NCBI GenBank assembly: GCA_900119535.1
Contig: FPJT01000014.1
Span: forward strand, 18,763 to 82,762
From: Ruminococcus sp. XPD3002
GTDB lineage: Bacteria; Bacillota; Clostridia; Oscillospirales; Ruminococcaceae
Direction of reading: 5' to 3'
Length of the DNA: 64,000 bases
This document shows positions 43,614 to 53,833 of the stretch, in pieces. Every line of letters starts with the position of its first letter. Position 1 is the first letter of the stretch. The notes beneath the pieces were generated by a model that was not told where the DNA came from, did no database searches, and saw nothing but the letters and a program-made list of their open reading frames with translations. The position numbers were made by a program, and so were the translations under genes.

Positions 43614-45862
43614 TGATTATTCCTTTCGTTGAACATTATGTGCCACTCCATGACACGTTCTTTCATTCCGTCTATGTCAAGAACCCCGTAAGCAAAGCCT
43701 TTTCTTATGAGTTCCGCAGGCAGGAATTCGTCATATTTCTCGAACAGCGGAACTTCTCCCTTATAAACGAGCTCCAGCGGATCAAATTCCTTCTGCGCTT
43801 CCTCTGCAAGGATGCGGAAAAACTCATTTGGACTGACCTTCATTGTGAACTGTATAAAATATGGACGTGAGGAATCCATGCCCCTGAGTCCGAGTCTTTC
43901 GCCGCATCTCAGCTTAAGGAATCGCTCCATAGCAAGGAATGCATAGCTTCCAAGCCACGGGAAAAGGCACCACATATCCCCTCCGAGACATACGAGCGGT
44001 TCACTTACAACGCCCGAATTACGTGCGGACTGACGAGCCTGTTCAAGTCTTATAACGGCATTTTTCATAAGGTACGGATATTTTTTGTCCTCACTGAGCA
44101 CCTGTCTCATGCGGAGAAGAATCTTAGTGTTGATATCACCTGCACAGTCCCCGAAATAGGCAGGTACCTTGCCCTTTATCTGCGATACGTATACAAGGTG
44201 ACGTTTGTGATCCACCTCTTCAACTACCCATACATGTCCCGCAATGGCTACCTTCTCGCCCACAGGCGGCGGACTTACTATAGTGCCAAGCTCCTGAGAA
44301 TCCCAGCGGACGGTATATTCCTCGTTCTCCTGGAATACCGCATAGAATCTGAAGCTGTTTATTATCCTCTCACCTGCAAGTCCCACTATCAGTCCGCCCT
44401 CGTCGGTACGCTGGATGTGGTCGTTTTCTATCAGATGACGGAGAAGGATGCGGAAGTCATCCTGTGTTATGCGGTGGAAGTATTTCAGCGTAAGAACTCT
44501 TGCTGCAAGCTGCGGAGGAGTAAGTTCACCGCATGAAGCAAGTGTACTCATAGTTTGGTGGTATAGCAGACTGTATGGAAGCCTGTCCAGTCTCGGAGGT
44601 TCTACCCAGCGCTCCTCAAGATAAACCTGCACAAGAGCTATCCCCTGCAGGAGAGTCCACGGAACGGTCTCGGGCAGCATTGAACGCGGTTCGGGCATAT
44701 CCTCGCGGATAACGAACCACATCTCAGGAGGCAGGTCACGGCGTCCCGTTCTTCCCATTCGCTGAAGGAATGATGAAACGGTAAACGGAGCATCTATCTG
44801 GAAGGCTCTTTCAAGCCGTCCAATATCTATTCCCAGTTCAAGAGTAGCTGTAGTCACGGTAGTCTTGAAAACGTCATCGTCCTTCATGGCAGCTTCGGCG
44901 GTTTCACGGTAGGCAGCGGACAGGTTTCCGTGGTGTATCATGAAGCGGTCCGCCTCATGGTTAGCCTCACAGTAGGAGCGGAGTGTGGTGGTCACCGCCT
45001 CGCATTCCTCACGGGAATTCACGAAAACAAGGCATTTTTTGCCCCTTGTATGCTCAAAGATGTAACCCATTCCTGCATCTGCATTTTGTGGAGCAGTATC
45101 CGTTTTCTCATCAAGAACAGGCAAAGCACCCTCTGCCTCCTGTTCCTCATCGGGATTCTGCTGACTGATATAGAAATGCTCCATTGAAAGCCGCCACTTG
45201 CTACCTTTAGCCTGTATCCTGGGTATAACAGTTCCCCTGCCTGTACCAGATGCGAGAAATTCTCCCGTAGCTTCAAGGTCGCCTATAGTAGCGGAAAGCC
45301 CTATTCTTCTGGGAACGACTCCCGCAAGCTTTGAAAGGCGCTCGATAAGGCAGAGCGTCTGACCTCCGCGGTCTCCGCGCATGAGAGAATGCACCTCGTC
45401 TATTACTATGAACCGAAGATCACCGAACAGCTTTGGTATCAGGGCGTGTTTCCTCATGAGCATAGCTTCAAGGGATTCCGGAGTTATCTGCAGTATGCCC
45501 GAAGGCTTTTTCAGCATCTTGTTCTTATGAGACTGCGCTACGTCACCGTGCCAGTGCCATACAGGTATATCCGCTTCATCACACAGCTCGTTAAGACGTG
45601 AGAACTGGTCGTTTATCAGAGCTTTCAGCGGACCAATGTATATAGCGCCCACAGTACGGGGCATATCCTCAGAGAACAGCGTAAGTATAGGGAAAAATGC
45701 CGCCTCTGTTTTGCCTGAAGCAGTCGAAGCCGAGAGAAGTACGTTCTCATCGGTGTTGAATATCGCCTCACCTGCCGCAGCCTGTATCGCTCTCAGTGAT
45801 TCCCAGTTATTACGGTAGATAAAGTCCTGTATAAACGGTGCATATCGTCCGAAAATATCCAT
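43610..45862 (-). CDS. Lhr-core-like DEAD/DEAH helicase
   Basis: A 750-residue superfamily 2 helicase. Walker A SASTASGKTEAA (about 44-55), DEVH (155-158), SAT in GLSATIGDLEATG, and motif VI in QRMGRTGRRDLP. A winged-helix region (TPPQLAARVLTLKYFHRITQ) and a C-terminal Lhr-core domain follow. Such enzymes unwind nucleic acid in repair or RNA processing. It is shorter than full E. coli Lhr. It overlaps the P-type ATPase gene, a pairing without an obvious functional reason. Confidence 0.85.
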   Translation of the reverse strand: MDIFGRYAPFIQDFIYRNNWESLRAIQAAAGEAIFNTDENVLLSASTASGKTEAAFFPILTLFSEDMPRTVGAIYIGPLKALINDQFSRLNELCDEADIPVWHWHGDVAQSHKNKMLKKPSGILQITPESLEAMLMRKHALIPKLFGDLRFIVIDEVHSLMRGDRGGQTLCLIERLSKLAGVVPRRIGLSATIGDLEATGEFLASGTGRGTVIPRIQAKGSKWRLSMEHFYISQQNPDEEQEAEGALPVLDEKTDTAPQNADAGMGYIFEHTRGKKCLVFVNSREECEAVTTTLRSYCEANHEADRFMIHHGNLSAAYRETAEAAMKDDDVFKTTVTTATLELGIDIGRLERAFQIDAPFTVSSFLQRMGRTGRRDLPPEMWFVIREDMPEPRSMLPETVPWTLLQGIALVQVYLEERWVEPPRLDRLPYSLLYHQTMSTLASCGELTPPQLAARVLTLKYFHRITQDDFRILLRHLIENDHIQRTDEGGLIVGLAGERIINSFRFYAVFQENEEYTVRWDSQELGTIVSPPPVGEKVAIAGHVWVVEEVDHKRHLVYVSQIKGKVPAYFGDCAGDINTKILLRMRQVLSEDKKYPYLMKNAVIRLEQARQSARNSGVVSEPLVCLGGDMWCLFPWLGSYAFLAMERFLKLRCGERLGLRGMDSSRPYFIQFTMKVSPNEFFRILAEEAQKEFDPLELVYKGEVPLFEKYDEFLPAELIRKGFAYGVLDIDGMKERVMEWHIMFNERNNQ

Positions 45863-46039
45863 AGCTCTGCCTTTCTGTAGTATAATTGGTCATTATCTTT
45901 TTTATTATACCACAGTCCGATGTTTTTTTCAACCGTTCATGAATGTCATCCCTGTATTGTACTATGGCTAACAAAAATTTGCATTTATATAATAAGTGTG
46001 ATATAATATGTTTGTTACATCTAATGAAAGGCTGGTATT

Positions 46040-48559
46040 ATGGAACAATATAACGTTACAGGCATGAGTTGTGCGGCATGCAGTGCCCGTGTTGAAAAGG
46101 CAGTAAACAGCGTTCCCGGAGTCACATCCTGCGCTGTAAGCCTGCTTACCAATTCAATGGGCGTTGAAGGAAGTGCTTCACCTCAGGCTGTGATAGAAGC
46201 AGTTCAGAATGCAGGATACGGTGCTTCACTTAAAGGCGCATCTGCTCAGCCTTCGGAGAACGATCCCCTTACCGACAAGGAAACTCCGAAGCTGCGAAAA
46301 CGTCTCATCGTATCTCTTGTATTCCTTATTATATTAATGTATATATCCATGGGACACATGATGTGGGGATTCCCGCTGCCCTCATTCTTCGACGGCAACC
46401 ATGTGGCTATGGGACTGGCTCAGCTGCTCCTTGCGGCTATAGTCATGGTCATCAACCAGAAATTCTTTATAAGCGGCTTTAAAAGTCTGATACACCGTGC
46501 GCCGAATATGGATACCCTTGTGGCACTCGGCTCAATGGCTTCATTCGTGTGGAGCGTGTACGTTCTTTTCGCCATGACAAGGGCGCAGACCGACGGTGAT
46601 ACGGATGCAGTCATGAATTACATGATGAACTTCTACTTCGAGTCCGCAGCTATGATACTGACGCTCATAACTGTGGGAAAAATGCTTGAAGCAAGGTCCA
46701 AGGGAAAGACTACCGACGCACTGAAGGGACTTATGAAGCTTGCGCCAAAAACTGCTGTTACCGAAATAGACGGCAAGGAAGTTACAGTCCCCATAGAACA
46801 GGTCAAAAAGGGCGATATATTCCTTGTACGTCCCGGAGAGAGCATCCCCGTGGACGGAGTTATACTCGAAGGCAGCAGCGCTGTGAATGAGGCTTCACTT
46901 ACGGGAGAAAGCATCCCCGTGGACAAAACTGTAGGAGACAGCATCTCGGCTGCAACTATAAACCAGTCGGGATTCATAAGGTGCAGAGCTACGGAAGTCG
47001 GTGAGGATACCACATTATCAAAGATAATAAAAATGGTGAGCGATGCCGCAGCTACAAAGGCTCCTATCGCAAAAATAGCGGATAAAGTATCGGGTATTTT
47101 CGTGCCTGCGGTCATAACCATAGCTGTTATAACCACTATCATATGGCTTCTTGTGGGAAAAGAGTTCGGATACGCTCTTGCACGAGGCATATCTGTGCTT
47201 GTAATAAGCTGTCCCTGTGCGCTGGGACTTGCAACTCCCGTAGCTATAATGGTCGGAAACGGCAAGGGCGCCAAGAATGGCATACTCTTCAAGACTGCCG
47301 AATCGCTCGAAGAAACAGGCAAGATACAGATAGTCGCTCTGGACAAAACAGGTACGATAACAAGCGGCGAACCCGTTGTTACTGACATAGTACCTGCTGA
47401 AGGTCACACCGAATCTGAACTCATCAGTCTTGCGTACTCACTGGAAAAGAAAAGCGAGCATCCCCTTGCTGCAGCTGTTGTAAAGCTTGCTGAAGAAAAG
47501 CATTCGGAGTTCGGTAACGTTACCGATTTCGAGGCTCTTGCAGGAAACGGACTCCGCGGTAAACTGGACGGAAAAGAAATAACAGGCGGAAGTCTGAAAT
47601 ATATCAGCAGTATTGTTAATGTAGGCGCTGAACTCACAAATACCGCTCATGAGCTTGCAGAATCGGGAAAGACTCCCCTACTTTTCGCTGAAAACGGCAG
47701 AACCGCAGGTATAATCGCAGTTGCTGACACTATCAAGGAGGACAGTCCTCAGGCAGTAAACGAACTGCGTAATATGGGCATTAAAGTTGTAATGCTCACA
47801 GGTGACAACGAAAAAACTGCCCGAGCTGTTGGCGGTCAGGCAGGTGTGGATAAGGTCATTGCAGGCGTACTCCCCGACGGCAAGGAGGCAGTCATCAGGT
47901 CACTGAAGAAGCTTGGCAAGGTCGCAATGGTCGGCGACGGAATAAATGATGCACCTGCGCTTACCCGTGCCGATATGGGAATCGCTATCGGTGCAGGTAC
48001 CGATGTTGCTATCGATGCAGCGGACATCGTACTGATGAAAAGCCGCCTGAGTGACGTTCCTGCCGCTATACGTCTCAGCCGTGCAACACTCAGGAACATC
48101 CACCAGAACCTGTTCTGGGCATTCATATACAATATAATAGGTATCCCACTGGCGGCAGGCGTTTTCATAAAGCTATTCGGCTGGGAGCTGAATCCAATGT
48201 TCGGCGCTGCTGCAATGAGTCTTTCAAGCTTCTGTGTAGTTACAAACGCTCTGAGGCTGAATCTCTTTGACATACGCAGCACAAAGCGTGACAAGGCGCT
48301 TAAAAATTCTATCAGTAGTCTGGACATTAATGATTCCGACGAAAACGGCAGTGTAATAACGGTAAAAGTCAAAGGAATGATGTGCGAACACTGCGAAAAG
48401 CGTGTAAGGGAAGCTCTTGAAGCTCTGCCTGCTGTAACATCTGCGGATGTAAGCCATGAAAAAGGTACCGCAGTTGTTCATTCGTCCGAGGACATACCTA
48501 CAGTCAAGTTGAAAAAGGCTATCGAGGATGCAGGATACAAGTATATCGGTGTGAAGTAA
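46040..48559 (+). CDS. copA: Copper-translocating P-type ATPase CopA
   Basis: An 839-residue P1B-type exporter of Cu(I). An N-terminal heavy-metal domain carries GMSCAACSARVEKAV. The membrane CPC triad is Cys391-Pro-Cys393 in SCPCALGLATPVA, the phosphorylated Asp435 lies in LDKTGTITSGEPV, and the hinge is MVGDGINDAPALTRADMG. A second heavy-metal domain (KGMMCEHCEKRVREALEA) is placed at the extreme C-terminus, a less usual arrangement. No csoR/copY or copZ is adjacent. A terminator follows. Confidence 0.95.
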   Translation: MEQYNVTGMSCAACSARVEKAVNSVPGVTSCAVSLLTNSMGVEGSASPQAVIEAVQNAGYGASLKGASAQPSENDPLTDKETPKLRKRLIVSLVFLIILMYISMGHMMWGFPLPSFFDGNHVAMGLAQLLLAAIVMVINQKFFISGFKSLIHRAPNMDTLVALGSMASFVWSVYVLFAMTRAQTDGDTDAVMNYMMNFYFESAAMILTLITVGKMLEARSKGKTTDALKGLMKLAPKTAVTEIDGKEVTVPIEQVKKGDIFLVRPGESIPVDGVILEGSSAVNEASLTGESIPVDKTVGDSISAATINQSGFIRCRATEVGEDTTLSKIIKMVSDAAATKAPIAKIADKVSGIFVPAVITIAVITTIIWLLVGKEFGYALARGISVLVISCPCALGLATPVAIMVGNGKGAKNGILFKTAESLEETGKIQIVALDKTGTITSGEPVVTDIVPAEGHTESELISLAYSLEKKSEHPLAAAVVKLAEEKHSEFGNVTDFEALAGNGLRGKLDGKEITGGSLKYISSIVNVGAELTNTAHELAESGKTPLLFAENGRTAGIIAVADTIKEDSPQAVNELRNMGIKVVMLTGDNEKTARAVGGQAGVDKVIAGVLPDGKEAVIRSLKKLGKVAMVGDGINDAPALTRADMGIAIGAGTDVAIDAADIVLMKSRLSDVPAAIRLSRATLRNIHQNLFWAFIYNIIGIPLAAGVFIKLFGWELNPMFGAAAMSLSSFCVVTNALRLNLFDIRSTKRDKALKNSISSLDINDSDENGSVITVKVKGMMCEHCEKRVREALEALPAVTSADVSHEKGTAVVHSSEDIPTVKLKKAIEDAGYKYIGVK

Positions 48560-48573
48560 ACTGACGATATAAC

Positions 48574-48602
48574 GGAGGGCAGGATTGTCCTCCGTTTTTT
48601 CT
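48574..48602 (+). terminator. Terminator after copA
   Basis: ACGGAGG-GCAGGATTGT-CCTCCGT followed by TTTTTT. Confidence 0.85.
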
Positions 48603-48611
48603 CCGAGCTAC

Positions 48612-48663
48612 GTCAACTGTAATTAAATATGCAGTTGACATTTTGACCGTCGACTGCTATAAT
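48612..48663 (+). promoter_or_regulatory. bioY promoter with operator-like dyad
   Basis: GTCAACTG (48612-48619) and CAGTTGAC (48632-48639) form a perfect inverted repeat that covers the -35 TTGACA (48635-48640). A 17-base spacer leads to TATAAT (48658-48663). The half-site and spacing resemble biotin-responsive BirA operators; this is inference. Confidence 0.6.
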
Positions 48664-48717
48664 ATACAAGGTGACGCTGAAAGTTCAGCTCTCACATCAA
48701 ATCAGGAGGTAATTACA

Positions 48718-49281
48718 ATGTCTGAAACCAAAAGTAAATTCACTGTCAGGGAAATGGTGCTCATAGCACTCATGGCAGTCCTCATAGCCGTATGCTCGTG
48801 GATATCGATACCCGCAGCCGTCCCATTCACGCTACAGACCTTTGCTGTATTCTGCGCCCTGTCCCTTCTCGGCGGAAAGAACGGCATGTTCTCGGTCATC
48901 GTTTACATCCTTCTCGGAGCAATAGGTATCCCTGTTTTCTCAGGCTTCAAAGGCGGACTCGGAGTCCTTCTCGGTTCAACGGGAGGCTATATTATCGGCT
49001 TTGTAATTCTCGCAGCTGTCTACTGGGCAGCCGAAAAAATACCTGTATCTTCCGCAAAGGTCAGACTTGTGCTCGATATCTCCGCACTCGTCCTCGGTAC
49101 TGCTCTGTGCTATGCTTTCGGTACTCTCTGGTTCGTACACGTATATTCGTCCAAGAACGGCGCTATAGAAATGTATGATGCACTGAAATGGTGTGTGTTG
49201 CCTTTCATCCCTTTTGACGTCATAAAGCTTGTACTTGCAGTAATAGTGTCCAAGACTGTCAAGACATACGCAAACAAATAA
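48718..49281 (+). CDS. bioY: Biotin transporter substrate-binding subunit BioY
   Basis: A 187-residue ECF-type S component with six membrane helices. Family motifs: ISIPAAVPFTLQTFAVFCAL (the P-x-T-LQT biotin signature), GGKNGMFSVIVYILLGAIGI, GGLGVLLGSTGGYIIGF and the WCVLPFIPFDVIKL C-terminal helix. It captures biotin and works alone or with a shared ECF module, which is not in the window. I start at MSETKSKF, since GAGG is about 9 bases upstream. A dyad over its promoter suggests biotin-dependent repression. Confidence 0.93.
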   Translation: MSETKSKFTVREMVLIALMAVLIAVCSWISIPAAVPFTLQTFAVFCALSLLGGKNGMFSVIVYILLGAIGIPVFSGFKGGLGVLLGSTGGYIIGFVILAAVYWAAEKIPVSSAKVRLVLDISALVLGTALCYAFGTLWFVHVYSSKNGAIEMYDALKWCVLPFIPFDVIKLVLAVIVSKTVKTYANK

Positions 49282-49338
49282 TACACATTGCACAAATATC
49301 AAATCTTCATTTTATACACTTTTTCTGCGTTTCTTCCA

Positions 49339-49367
49339 TTGACATTATTTAATTAATCATATATAAT
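49339..49367 (+). promoter_or_regulatory. Promoter of the GH30 xylanase
   Basis: TTGACA (49339-49344), 17-base spacer, TATAAT (49362-49367), about 80 bases before the start codon. Confidence 0.8.
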
Positions 49368-49449
49368 TAATTTAACGGCAGTTCATGGAATGTTTTTCCA
49401 TGCTGCAATGGGGGAAAAACTCAATAAATCAAGAATGGAGTGTATACTT

Positions 49450-51693
49450 ATGTTCAAAACTTTGAAAAAAAGTAAAGGGCGTGTACTGTCCGCAGTCATG
49501 TCCGCAGTTGTAACAGCAGGTCTCCTTGCTGCATCATTCCCTGTTTCCACTTCGGCAGCTACCACCGTATCGGTAGACACCAAAAAACAGTACCAGACTG
49601 TAAGAGGCTTCGGCGGAATCAACCTTCCTGAGTGGATATCTCAGGGCGATATGACCGATGCTCAGGTTCAGAAGGCTTTCGGAAACGGCAACGATGAGCT
49701 CGGACTTACAATCCTGCGTATCTATGTCAGCGATGACAGCAACGCATGGTCAAGAGCCGTCCCCACAGCAAAACGTGCTCAGAAACTGGGAGCTACCATT
49801 TTTGCAACTCCCTGGAACCCTCCCGCAAGCATCAGAAAAAACGGTGACGGAAAGATCACAGGCGGTAAATATCAGCTGAGAAGCGACAAGTGGGCTGAAT
49901 ATGCTCAGCACCTTAACAGCTATGTAAAGTACATGGAGGGACAGGGCATCAACCTCTACTCCATTTCAGTTCAGAACGAGCCTGATTACGCTCAGGACTG
50001 GACATACTGGAGCGCAAGTGATCTTGCAAAGTTCATCGCCCAGTACGGTCAGGCAGTAAAGCAGGGCACAAAGGCAAAGCTCATGTCTCCCGAGAGCTTC
50101 CAGTACAGAAAGGATATCTACACACCTATCCTGAACAATCCTCAGGCTATGGCAAATGTCGACCTCTTCGGAACTCACTTCTACGGAACCCAGCGCAATC
50201 AGATGGACTATCCTGCTATCGAAAACTGCGGCAAGGAACTCTGGATGACAGAGGTTTACGTTCCAGACAGCAATTCAGATGCTGATAAATGGCCACAGGC
50301 TGTTGACGTTGCAGAAAATATCCACAACGGTCTCGTAGTTGGTAACCTCAACGCCTATGTATGGTGGTACATCAGAAGAAGCTACGGTCTCCTTAAGGAG
50401 AACGGCAACATCAGTAAGCGCGGATACTGCATGGCACAGTACAGTAAGTTCGTTCGTCCCGGCGATATCCGTATCGACGCTACAGAACAGCCTGCAAACG
50501 GCGTTTACGTATCAGCTTACAAGAGCACCGATAAGGTAACTATCGTTGCAGTAAACAAGGGTGCCGATGTTTCTCAGGAGTTCTCTCTCAAGAACGGCGA
50601 AAAGATCAAGAACGTTGACAGATACAGAACTACAGGCAGCGAGAATCTCGCCCTCACAAAAAACCTTGAATTCACAGGAAGCAGCTTCTGGGCACAGCTC
50701 CCGTCAAACAGCGTTTCCACATTCGTTATCTCTCTTGGTGACGGCAGCGTTACTGTTGATCCTCAGCCTACTGCCGAGCCAACTACAAAGCCTGCTCCCG
50801 TTGCAGACGCAAACGGCTACTTCTTCAACAACAACTTTGAAGGCGATACAGCTGAATGGAATGCAAGAGGTACATCATCTATCATGACAAGCGGACGTAC
50901 AAGCACAAGCGGTTCTGAAGCACTCCTTATACAGGACAGAACTTCTGCATGGCACGGCGCAGGCATGACTCTCGATCCTGATACATTCGAGCCCGGAAAG
51001 AGCTACAGCTTCAGCGTTAACGCAGCATTCCTCGACAGCGATGACGATACCGATACACTTTGTCTCAAGCTCCAGTATGAGGATTCAGCGAACGAGCCGC
51101 ATTACGTTTCTATCGCTGAAAAGACAGCTTCAAAGGGACAGTGGGTACAGCTTGCAAATTCAAGCTTCAAGATACCTGAGGATGCAACAAATATGCTCCT
51201 CTACGTAGAGACAGCAGAGTCAACAAACAACTTCTACATCGATGATGCTATCGGCGCAAAGGACGGCGTTGTTATAAACGCTTCACTCCCTGCACCGCCT
51301 GCAACAGAGCCTCCTACACAGGCTCCGACAGAAGCACCTACAGAGCCGCCTACAACAGTTGCTCCTACAGAAGCTCCAACTACAGCAGTTCCTACAACAG
51401 CTGCTCCGACAGAGGCTCCTACTACAGCCGTTCCTGCTACAGAAGCTCCAACTGAAGCTCCTACATTAGCAGTTACACTCTACGGTGATGCAACATGCGA
51501 CGGTTATGTTAATCTTGCAGATGCACTTCTGATACTCCAGAACGTTGCAAACGCAACTAAATATCCGCTCACACCGCAGGGCACTGTCAATGCCGACTGT
51601 CATACTCCAGGAGACGGAATTTCCGCTCTCGACGCTCTGTCTATACAGCGTCTCGATGCTAAGGCAATTACTTCACTCCCTGATATGGACTAA
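49450..51693 (+). CDS. GH30 (subfamily 8-like) glucuronoxylanase with CBM22-like domain and dockerin
   Basis: A 747-residue secreted enzyme. Signal peptide about 1-37; GH30 domain about 40-430; CBM22-like about 455-600; Thr/Pro/Glu linker about 600-675; type I dockerin at the end (GDATCDGYVNLADA, DCHTPGDGISALDA). Acid/base Glu177 is in SVQNEPDY and nucleophile Glu268 in LWMTEVYV. VWWYIRRSYGLLKENG carries the Arg-containing motif that recognises glucuronic acid side groups in subfamily 8, so glucuronoxylan is the likely substrate. The start MFKTLKK follows GGAG. Its CBM is paralogous to that of the esterase at 26344. Confidence 0.92.
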   Translation: MFKTLKKSKGRVLSAVMSAVVTAGLLAASFPVSTSAATTVSVDTKKQYQTVRGFGGINLPEWISQGDMTDAQVQKAFGNGNDELGLTILRIYVSDDSNAWSRAVPTAKRAQKLGATIFATPWNPPASIRKNGDGKITGGKYQLRSDKWAEYAQHLNSYVKYMEGQGINLYSISVQNEPDYAQDWTYWSASDLAKFIAQYGQAVKQGTKAKLMSPESFQYRKDIYTPILNNPQAMANVDLFGTHFYGTQRNQMDYPAIENCGKELWMTEVYVPDSNSDADKWPQAVDVAENIHNGLVVGNLNAYVWWYIRRSYGLLKENGNISKRGYCMAQYSKFVRPGDIRIDATEQPANGVYVSAYKSTDKVTIVAVNKGADVSQEFSLKNGEKIKNVDRYRTTGSENLALTKNLEFTGSSFWAQLPSNSVSTFVISLGDGSVTVDPQPTAEPTTKPAPVADANGYFFNNNFEGDTAEWNARGTSSIMTSGRTSTSGSEALLIQDRTSAWHGAGMTLDPDTFEPGKSYSFSVNAAFLDSDDDTDTLCLKLQYEDSANEPHYVSIAEKTASKGQWVQLANSSFKIPEDATNMLLYVETAESTNNFYIDDAIGAKDGVVINASLPAPPATEPPTQAPTEAPTEPPTTVAPTEAPTTAVPTTAAPTEAPTTAVPATEAPTEAPTLAVTLYGDATCDGYVNLADALLILQNVANATKYPLTPQGTVNADCHTPGDGISALDALSIQRLDAKAITSLPDMD

Positions 51694-51725
51694 TTAACGT
51701 CTGTTATCGGTCATAAAAAACACAA

Positions 51726-51770
51726 CACCGCATGAAGTCTGTTTCAAGACCTCATGCGGTGCTTTTTATA
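51726..51770 (+). terminator. Bidirectional terminator between GH30 and ABC genes
   Basis: CACCGCATGA...TCATGCGGTG with an inner AGTCT/AAGAC-type pairing, then CTTTTTA; the other strand has T-rich sequence beyond the stem. Confidence 0.8.
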
Positions 51771-51778
51771 CTCTAAAG

Positions 51779-53641
51779 TTATTCCATATCCTCGCCTTCG
51801 GTATACTCGAACTTCTCTTCGCCCTTTACAGCAGCCTTGCTGAACTGTGTCTCGTAAAGCTGAGCGTATACTCCTCCGTCGTCGATAAGGTCGGAATGAG
51901 TACCTCTTTCAACTATCTCGCCGTCCTTGACTACGAGTATCTCATCCGCAGCAAGGATAGTAGAGAGTCGGTGAGCGATAAGTATACTTGTACGTGATTC
52001 GATAAGGGGTTCAATAGCATCCTGTATCTTCTGCTCGGAAATTGAGTCCAGTGCGGAAGTTGCCTCGTCGAATATCATGAGTGCAGGATCCTTAAGCAAT
52101 ATCCTCGCAATGGAGATACGTTGTTTTTCTCCACCCGAAAGTTTAAGTCCGCGGTTGCCCACGACTGTATCGAGTCCCGTCTCCTGATTTTCAATGAATT
52201 CGTAGATATTCGCCTGTTTGCAGGCATTTATCAGTTCCTCGTCGGTAGCATCTGGCTTTGCATAAAGGAGATTGTCACGGATAGTACCGTTGAACAGGTA
52301 GGTCTCCTGACTTACGATACCGATGTTCTCACGCAGGAACGCAAGGTCAAGATCCTTTACGTTTACGCCGTCGAAGAGAACTTCTCCGTCGATAGCATCG
52401 TACATACGCGGAATGAGGTTTATCAATGTACTCTTTCCCGAACCAGAAGGTCCTACAATAGCGATGCACTTTCCTTTTTCAAGCTCAAAGCTGATGTCCT
52501 TGAGTATCTCCCTGTCAGGTTCGTAGTAGAAGCGAACGTGTCGGAACTCCACTTCACCGTCTGCATGGTCGGGAATTATGGCATCGGGAGAATTCTCTAT
52601 CTCAACAGGCATGTCGTAATACTCGAAAATTCGTGTGAACATCGCCATAGAACGTATCCAGTCCACCTGTATGTTAAGGAGCTGATTTACAGGTCCGTAC
52701 ATCTTTCCGAGAAGTGCCACAAGTACTGTTATCTGTCCCACAGTGACCGTAGAATCGTACTTCATCATAATGATTCCGCCTACGAGGTATATCAGCATAG
52801 GGCCAATATTGGTGAAAGTATTAAGTGCCATTCTGAACCAGCGTCCCGCCATGCTCTCACGGATGTTGAGGTTTATCATCTTCTTGTTCACAGCTTCATA
52901 GCGAGAGTATTCCTTCTCCTCCATGCCGAAGAGCTTTACAAGAAGCTGTCCGCTTACGGACATAGTTTCGTTGAGAATGCCGTTTATCTCGTCACTGCAA
53001 GCCTGAGATTCCTTGGTAATGGACCACCTCGTTTTGCCTGCACTTCTTGTAGGGATTGTGAACAGCGGTACGATTATCACTCCGATAAGGGCAAGGATCC
53101 AGTTCTCACGGAACATGACCACAAGTGCCACAACAAGGGTTATGCTGTTGGAGATGATACTCGTGAGAGTGCTTGTGATTATCTGCTGAACTCCCGATAT
53201 ATCGCTGGTCATACGTGTTATGATGTCGCCCTGATTGTTTGTAGTAAAGAACCTCTGGGACATCTTCTGAAGGTGCTTGTACATGGTATTGCGCATGTCA
53301 AAGGTTATATGCTGAGCTATCCAGGTATTAAGGTAACTTTCAAGTATGCCGATAAGGTTTGCGGCAAAGGTAACGACGAATGAGAGTATGATATACTTCA
53401 CAAGAGAGCTCATGCTTCGAGCAATGAGTCCTTCGTCGATGATCTTACCTGTCAGCACAGAAGGCATCAGCGTCATTACCGATGAAAACAGTATAGCTAA
53501 AAGTACAAGTCCGAACTGCTTCCAGTAGGGCTTCATATAGCTGAAAATACGCTTAAGCAGCGCTTTTGTTACCTTTGGTCTGTTCTTTTTTTCCTCGTCC
53601 GTAAGATATCCGGGACCGAGTCTTCCTCCCGGTGGAGGCAT
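51779..53641 (-). CDS. ABC exporter, fused permease-ATPase
   Basis: A 620-residue half-transporter. Six membrane segments occupy about 35-320 (IFSYMKPYWKQFGLVLLAIL start). The ATPase domain has Walker A IVGPSGSGKSTLINLI, Q-loop NIGIVSQETYLFNGTIRDN, signature KLSGGEKQRISIARILL, Walker B LMIFDEATSALDS and H-loop LIAHRLST. As a half-size protein it must dimerise; homodimerisation is assumed because no partner is adjacent. Probable multidrug or lipid exporter. I start at MPPPGG (AGGAG 8 bases upstream) rather than the upstream GTG. Confidence 0.92.
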   Translation of the reverse strand: MPPPGGRLGPGYLTDEEKKNRPKVTKALLKRIFSYMKPYWKQFGLVLLAILFSSVMTLMPSVLTGKIIDEGLIARSMSSLVKYIILSFVVTFAANLIGILESYLNTWIAQHITFDMRNTMYKHLQKMSQRFFTTNNQGDIITRMTSDISGVQQIITSTLTSIISNSITLVVALVVMFRENWILALIGVIIVPLFTIPTRSAGKTRWSITKESQACSDEINGILNETMSVSGQLLVKLFGMEEKEYSRYEAVNKKMINLNIRESMAGRWFRMALNTFTNIGPMLIYLVGGIIMMKYDSTVTVGQITVLVALLGKMYGPVNQLLNIQVDWIRSMAMFTRIFEYYDMPVEIENSPDAIIPDHADGEVEFRHVRFYYEPDREILKDISFELEKGKCIAIVGPSGSGKSTLINLIPRMYDAIDGEVLFDGVNVKDLDLAFLRENIGIVSQETYLFNGTIRDNLLYAKPDATDEELINACKQANIYEFIENQETGLDTVVGNRGLKLSGGEKQRISIARILLKDPALMIFDEATSALDSISEQKIQDAIEPLIESRTSILIAHRLSTILAADEILVVKDGEIVERGTHSDLIDDGGVYAQLYETQFSKAAVKGEEKFEYTEGEDME

Positions 53642-53804
53642 ACCGATCACTCCTTATACTGATTTGCGGAAAAGCATAGTTTTCTGCGTGATACTGACCT
53701 TTAAAGCGGTCATAGCTATGTTATATTATACCACTCTGAACTGATAAAGTCAATAAACTGTTTCGACGCACTAATAAATAAATCATTAAAATATTACTAT
53801 ACTA

Positions 53805-53833
53805 TTGACATTTGTTGAACTTTATACTATAAT
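53805..53833 (+). promoter_or_regulatory. Promoter of the sodium/solute symporter
   Basis: TTGACA (53805-53810), 17-base spacer, TATAAT (53828-53833), about 70 bases before the start codon. Confidence 0.85.

Noticed and set aside
52121-53383. 420-codon plus-strand ORF
   Set aside because: Lies wholly opposite the ABC exporter and shows the biased composition of an antisense frame.
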